DNA from: Eubacterium limosum
Lineage (GTDB): Bacteria > Bacillota > Clostridia > Eubacteriales > Eubacteriaceae
Direction: 5' to 3'
DNA: 9,593 nucleotides
Assembly: GCA_959020865.1 (NCBI GenBank)
Contig: CAUEUD010000143.1
Span: 1 to 9,593 of the forward strand
A program made the position numbers and the translations under genes. This document shows positions 6,684 through 9,593 of the stretch, one piece after another. Each line of letters starts with the position of its first letter. Within the stretch, counting starts at the first letter, position 1. The notes beneath the pieces are model-generated. The model worked only from the letters and a program-made list of their open reading frames with translations, had not been told where the DNA came from and ran no database searches.

Positions 6684-7473
6684 TAATAGAGCAAAAAATA
6701 ATCTTGTCCATGAGTGGGGCCTGGCAATTTACATCGAATACGATAGTCATAAATTTTTACTGGATACAGGTGCATCATCTAAATTTGTGAAAAATGCTTT
6801 AGCCGCGCAGATAAATCTGGAAGAAGTGGAATATGGCATCTTATCACATGCTCACTATGACCATGCAAATGGAATGGCCGCTTTTTTTGAGCGAAACAAA
6901 AAGGCCTGTTTTTACATAAGGCAGGGCACACAGGAAAATTGTTACGAAAGCAAATGGTTTTTTAATAAATATGTTGGCATTCATAAAGGCTTTTTAGAAA
7001 AATACAGAGATCGGATTCTTTATGTAGAGGGTGACTATGAACTGGTTCATGGCGTTTATCTCATACCACATAAAATTCCGGGGCTTGAAGCCATTGGAAA
7101 GAAAAACAATCTGTGTGTGAAGATAAACGGTCAAAAATATCCGGATTCTTTTAACCATGAACAGAGTCTGGTATTCGACACGGAAAAAGGCCTCGTGATT
7201 TTTAACAGCTGCTCGCATGGTGGCGCTGACAATATTATTCATGAGGTTGCTCAAACCTTCCCGAATAAAAAGATTTATGCGATTATTGGCGGTTTCCATC
7301 TGTTTAATGCTCCGCAAGCGGAAATAAAAAGGTTCGCAGAGCGTATGAAACATACGGGGATCAAAAAAATTTTCACGGGACATTGTACTGGAAAACGTGC
7401 TTTTGAAATTCTAAATGCAGAACTCGGCGACAAGGTAGAACAATTTTATTCGGGAATGGATATCAAATTGTAA
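6661..7473 (+). CDS. Metallo-beta-lactamase-fold hydrolase, COG1237 type
   Basis: A 270-residue cytoplasmic metallohydrolase. The metal site is H63-x-H65-x-D67-H68 in LSHAHYDHANG, with further ligands H186 (SCSHGG), H213 (GGFHLF) and probably H241 (TGHCTG). This pattern, with NHEQSLVF before the second site, fits the COG1237 group, some of whose members are annotated by similarity as the methanogen ribofuranosylaminobenzene 5'-phosphate (RFA-P)-type pterin synthase. In a bacterium that name should not be trusted; the substrate is unknown. It is not a beta-lactamase in the antibiotic sense. The start is the ATG at 6661 inside the Nudix gene, with GGATGG five bases ahead; the longer frame from 6595 would read deep into the Nudix gene without support. 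Lines counted by eye fall as low as 27% G+C (6961-7020), against over 50% nearby. Confidence 0.85.
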   Translation: MFVKVLIDNRAKNNLVHEWGLAIYIEYDSHKFLLDTGASSKFVKNALAAQINLEEVEYGILSHAHYDHANGMAAFFERNKKACFYIRQGTQENCYESKWFFNKYVGIHKGFLEKYRDRILYVEGDYELVHGVYLIPHKIPGLEAIGKKNNLCVKINGQKYPDSFNHEQSLVFDTEKGLVIFNSCSHGGADNIIHEVAQTFPNKKIYAIIGGFHLFNAPQAEIKRFAERMKHTGIKKIFTGHCTGKRAFEILNAELGDKVEQFYSGMDIKL

Positions 7474-7510
7474 GAGTTGTGTTCAAGTAAAAAAAGGAGA
7501 AATGGAAACA

Positions 7511-8455
7511 GTGGAAAAAGGACGAACAATCAAAGGCTGCCTGTGCGCCATTTTCTGCGAGATACTATTTGGGCTGAGCTATTTATTTACCAAGCATGCC
7601 ACCACGTCGGTGAGTCCGCTCACGCTGCTGAGCTGGCGCTTTGCCATCGCTTTTCTGGTCATCAATCTGTGTGTGGCTGTGGGAGTGGTTAAGATCAGCC
7701 TGAGAGGAAAGCGGCTGCTGCCTTTATTTTGGATTGCCTTATTCCAGCCGGTGATCTATTTTGTAGGTGAGACCGTGGGCATCAACCTGACCACCGCCTC
7801 GGAAAGCGGCGCAGTCCTCTCTGTCATACCGGCAGCGACCCTGATGGCAGGGGGATTGATTCTAAAGGAAAAGCCCACAAAGCTGCAGGCAGCGGGAGTG
7901 TGCGTCACCATGGCCGGGGTAATGGTCTGTGTCCTCTCCAAGGGGATGGAGGCCTCCTTTAACCCGCTGGGGTACCTTATGCTGCTGATGGCAGTGATTT
8001 CCTATAGCCTGTATTCTGTTTTCTCTGAAAAAGCGGTTTCCTTTTCCAGCGCGGAAAAAACCTATGTGATGATCGCCTTCGGCGCCGTCGCTTTTACGGC
8101 TGCCGCCCTTGTCCAGAACCTGAGAACCGGCACACTGCCGGAATTTTTATCCGCGCCTTTTACGAATCCCGCTCTTTTAACCGCGGTTTTGTATCAGGGC
8201 ATTGGCTGCTCAATCCTGGCTTTTTTACTTTACAATCTGGCGATCGCTACGATTGGTACCAACCGCTCAGCGTCCTTTGTGGGCATATCCACCGTGGTTT
8301 CCATTCTGGCGGGCGTGTTTTTCCTGAAGGAACAATTTTCCACGCTTCAGGCAGCGGGAGCTTTCTTTGTCATCGGCGGTGTCTATCAGGCGAATCTGAC
8401 ATGCAAAAGCAAGCCTGCCCGGCCTAACAGAAGGGGCGCTAAAAAAGCTGAGTAA
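7511..8455 (+). CDS. EamA/DMT-superfamily transporter (10 TM)
   Basis: A 314-residue inner-membrane permease of the drug/metabolite transporter superfamily, with two EamA repeats of about five helices. Hydrophobic spans lie near 9-25, 37-57, 70-88, 100-118, 124-143, 153-171, 185-203, 219-240, 253-271 and 279-295. The end of repeat 2, NRSASFVGISTVVSILAGVF then FLKEQ, is typical. Members export amino acids, nucleosides or small metabolites; the cargo is not predictable here. The last 17 residues are basic and cytoplasmic. Start choice is uncertain. An ATG at 7502 lies only two bases after AAGGAG (7494-7499), too near for normal initiation, whereas GTG 7511 is 11 bases from GGAG and leaves a short N-terminus before helix 1. 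G+C returns to about 50% here, unlike the preceding gene. Confidence 0.9.
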   Translation: MEKGRTIKGCLCAIFCEILFGLSYLFTKHATTSVSPLTLLSWRFAIAFLVINLCVAVGVVKISLRGKRLLPLFWIALFQPVIYFVGETVGINLTTASESGAVLSVIPAATLMAGGLILKEKPTKLQAAGVCVTMAGVMVCVLSKGMEASFNPLGYLMLLMAVISYSLYSVFSEKAVSFSSAEKTYVMIAFGAVAFTAAALVQNLRTGTLPEFLSAPFTNPALLTAVLYQGIGCSILAFLLYNLAIATIGTNRSASFVGISTVVSILAGVFFLKEQFSTLQAAGAFFVIGGVYQANLTCKSKPARPNRRGAKKAE

Positions 8456-8490
8456 ATAACTGTATTCTAAAATTAAAGGAGGAAATCATC

Positions 8491-8871
8491 ATGAAAAAAG
8501 TAAAGATCACTGTTCTCAGAACAATGCTGAATCAGGATCTGGCAGAGGAGTACGGGGTAGAGGGCCTTACCGCCTGTCCCATGCTCAGGGAGGGACAGAC
8601 CTTTTATGCCGACTATGCAAAGCCTGAGGGGCTCTGTGATGAGGCCTGGAAAGCAATCTACCAGTATGCCTTTGCTCTGGCCCACGGCGCGGATAAAGAG
8701 CTGTTTTATTACGGCGACTGGATCAAAAAACCCGGCGTAGCCATCTGCAGCTGTAATGACGGGCTGCGGCCGGTTATTTTCAAGCTGGAAGCCACTGACG
8801 AGGAGGGGCACATCAACTATACGCCGCTATCGGTACAGCCGGACACTGGTGAGATAAAACATCAACTTTAG
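8491..8871 (+). CDS. TIGR04076 family protein
   Basis: A 126-residue soluble protein of a conserved family of unknown function seen in anaerobes. Recognised by the whole pattern: KVKITVLRT at the start, LTACPMLREGQTFYADY (26-42), then PEGLCDEAWKAIYQYAFALA (45-64), and PGVAICSCNDGLRPVIFKLE (81-100). Four cysteines (29, 49, 86, 88), with C86-x-C88 near the end and C29-P30, could bind metal or a cluster; that is an inference. No signal peptide or membrane segment is visible. AAAGGAGG at 8475-8482 fixes the start, eight bases ahead of the ATG. It follows the exporter by 35 bases with no terminator between them, so it probably closes the six-gene unit, but its contribution to it is unknown. Confidence 0.88.
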   Translation: MKKVKITVLRTMLNQDLAEEYGVEGLTACPMLREGQTFYADYAKPEGLCDEAWKAIYQYAFALAHGADKELFYYGDWIKKPGVAICSCNDGLRPVIFKLEATDEEGHINYTPLSVQPDTGEIKHQL

Positions 8872-8889
8872 AGAAGAGGATACTGTTAT

Positions 8890-8919
8890 GAGAGGGAATG
8901 CCCGCAGCTCTCTTTTTTT
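8890..8919 (+). terminator. Probable terminator after the TIGR04076 gene
   Basis: GAGAG (8890-8894) pairs with CTCTC (8908-8912) and is followed by seven Ts (8913-8919). The loop can add GGG/CCC pairing, but not in one perfect stem, so this is a weaker hairpin than the one at 8965. Confidence 0.6.
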
Positions 8920-8964
8920 CTTCCTTAGGTAAAAGGCTTTGTCTCTCAGGTTTTTGACACATTG

Positions 8965-8990
8965 AAGCAGGAGCATTCTCCTGCTTTTTT
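8965..8990 (+). terminator. Second, perfect hairpin terminator
   Basis: AAGCAGGAG (8965-8973) pairs perfectly with CTCCTGCTT (8978-8986) around a four-base loop, and a T tract runs to 8990 and continues as ATTTTG. It backs up the weaker hairpin 46 bases before it and insulates the promoter at 9019. Confidence 0.88.
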
Positions 8991-9018
8991 ATTTTGTTCA
9001 GAAAATCCGGTGAAATGA

Positions 9019-9047
9019 TTGACAAGTACACTTGGCGGTGATATGAT
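9019..9047 (+). promoter_or_regulatory. Near-consensus sigma-A promoter of the DUF6442/XRE genes
   Basis: TTGACA (9019-9024, perfect -35) is followed after exactly 17 bases by TATGAT (9042-9047, five of six to TATAAT). Transcription should begin near 9054. ACTTGGC lies in the spacer at 9030-9036. Confidence 0.85.
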
Positions 9048-9069
9048 AATAGTGCCAATAAAACTTGGC
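9030..9069. promoter_or_regulatory. Candidate operator: TTGGC/GCCAA repeats over the promoter
   Basis: ACTTGGC occurs at 9030-9036 and again at 9063-9069, 33 bases apart (about three helical turns), with the inverted GCCAA at 9054-9058. GCCAA-TAAAAC-TTGGC at 9054-9069 is a dyad over the expected transcription start. The XRE regulator two genes along could bind here. As RNA the same dyad would form a 5-base-pair hairpin at the transcript's 5' end. The arms are short, so this is tentative. Confidence 0.4.
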
Positions 9070-9091
9070 AGAAAGATGGAGGATGAGCATT

Positions 9092-9403
9092 ATGGATAAA
9101 GAAGAAATTTTAGCTAAAAGCCGTCAGGAAAAAAAGGATGAGGGCATGACTGAGGCTGAAAACAGAGGACGCAGAATTGGGGTAATGGCATTTTCCGCTA
9201 TTTTTATCTTTATTGTGCTGTTTAACCTGTTCAATGGCCAGCCAAATTATGCACCCATGGCCATGTTCTGGGCCTTCCTCTCAGCAGAGGCCTATCCTAA
9301 ATACCGTTTTACAAAACAAAAGGCTTATCTTGTCACAACCATCGCGGGCGGGGTGGCTTCTCTGGCATCACTCGCAAGCTTTGTACTGTCTGTACTGGGG
9401 TAA
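9092..9403 (+). CDS. DUF6442-like small membrane protein
   Basis: A 103-residue protein. The charged cytoplasmic start MDKEEILAKSRQEKKDEG matches the opening of DUF6442 proteins, which I recall as small membrane proteins found next to XRE regulators. Hydrophobic segments lie near 29-48, 53-68 and 78-102, so two or three membrane helices. No function is established. GGAGG at 9078-9082 favours ATG 9092; the nearer ATG 9083 would overlap it and TTG 9065 precedes it. Only six bases separate the stop from the regulator's TTG start, so the two are translated from one message. A joint role in sensing or regulation at the membrane is an inference. Confidence 0.8.
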   Translation: MDKEEILAKSRQEKKDEGMTEAENRGRRIGVMAFSAIFIFIVLFNLFNGQPNYAPMAMFWAFLSAEAYPKYRFTKQKAYLVTTIAGGVASLASLASFVLSVLG

Positions 9404-9409
9404 AGGGTC

Positions 9410-9593
9410 TTGAACGAGGAATTAATTCTAAAAAACCGCTTAAAGGAAATCCGAAAGGAAAAGAAACTGTCCCAGTCCGCTCTGGCCGAGCTGGTTGGTG
9501 TCTCCCGCAACACCATCAGCTCCATCGAGACGGGCCAGTTTAACCCAACGGCAAAATTAGCGTTAATTTTGTGCATTGCCCTGGACAAGAAAT
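9410..9593 (+). CDS. XRE-family HTH transcriptional regulator, 5' part
   Basis: The frame opens after the DUF6442 stop and runs off the window, giving the first 61 residues. It reads NEELILKNRLKEIRKEKKLS, then QSALAELVGVSRNTISSIE and TGQFNPTAKLALILCIALDK. This is a compact HTH_3 domain: helix 2 with QSALAELVGV and recognition helix SRNTISSIE. It resembles the short YgzD/YozG-like regulators, usually under 80 residues, so little may be missing. The start must be TTG 9410: it is the only common start codon between the in-frame TAA at 9401 and the conserved sequence, and ribosome-site support is weak (AAAGGG two bases ahead; GGGG at 9397-9400 is ten bases ahead). Initiation probably depends on translation of the preceding gene. 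Likely self-regulating through the promoter repeats; this is inference. Confidence 0.88.
   Translation, partial: MNEELILKNRLKEIRKEKKLSQSALAELVGVSRNTISSIETGQFNPTAKLALILCIALDKK

Noticed and set aside
6661..7473. MBL-fold gene as an antibiotic beta-lactamase
   Set aside because: The COG1237-type motifs (SCSHGG, GGFHLF, TGHCTG) and the lack of a signal peptide do not fit secreted class B beta-lactamases.
8954..8982. TTGACA at 8954-8959 as a promoter between the two hairpins
   Set aside because: No -10-like hexamer lies 16-18 bases downstream, and the position falls inside the second terminator.
9092..9593. DUF6442/XRE pair as a toxin-antitoxin module
   Set aside because: The membrane protein has no known toxin features, and the regulator resembles short YgzD-like repressors rather than antitoxins. 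There is no direct evidence for toxicity.

Overview
The window looks like chromosomal DNA of a low-to-mid GC Gram-positive anaerobe (Firmicutes, Clostridia). The proteins recall the Eubacterium limosum/Eubacteriaceae group, but that is an inference from remembered family resemblance, not a search. Supporting signs are strong AGGAGG-type ribosome binding sites before most genes, all genes on one strand, U-tailed hairpin terminators, extended -10 promoters, and families typical of Clostridia (a MecA_N-type class B PBP, TIGR04076, DUF6442 with an XRE regulator). No tRNA, rRNA, CRISPR array, transposase or phage gene was seen.

Layout, all on the + strand. (1) 1-1302: the tail of one GNAT acetyltransferase, a 204-base AT-rich spacer, then a complete tandem GNAT protein. 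This part is visibly richer in A+T than what follows. (2) 1390-2630: an alkylation-repair pair, an AlkA-type 3-methyladenine DNA glycosylase and an O6-methylguanine-DNA methyltransferase, closed by a terminator at 2690-2719. (3) 2795-4852: a monocistronic penicillin-binding transpeptidase with a MecA_N domain, with its own extended -10 promoter and a strong terminator at 4859-4904. (4) 4957-8871: a probable six-gene transcription unit starting from an extended -10 promoter that abuts the preceding terminator. It encodes a PPOX-family flavoprotein, a SAM methyltransferase, a Nudix hydrolase, an overlapping metallo-beta-lactamase-fold hydrolase (COG1237 type), an EamA/DMT exporter and a TIGR04076 protein. 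Two U-tailed hairpins follow. The Nudix and MBL genes are more A+T-rich than their neighbours and look like an inserted cassette. (5) 9019-9593: a near-consensus sigma-A promoter with TTGGC/GCCAA repeats drives a DUF6442-like small membrane protein and an XRE regulator that starts with TTG and runs off the window.

Taken together this is mostly housekeeping and accessory-metabolism sequence. The two repair enzymes plausibly work together, removing N-alkyl and O-alkyl base damage. The regulator and membrane-protein pair is plausibly autoregulated. The four-to-six-gene unit in the middle has no obvious common pathway. No clear new system was found. The observations most worth a second look are the AT-rich cassettes, a near-direct repeat flanking the tandem GNAT gene, the promoter/terminator overlap, and the repeat-bearing promoter of the DUF6442/XRE pair.
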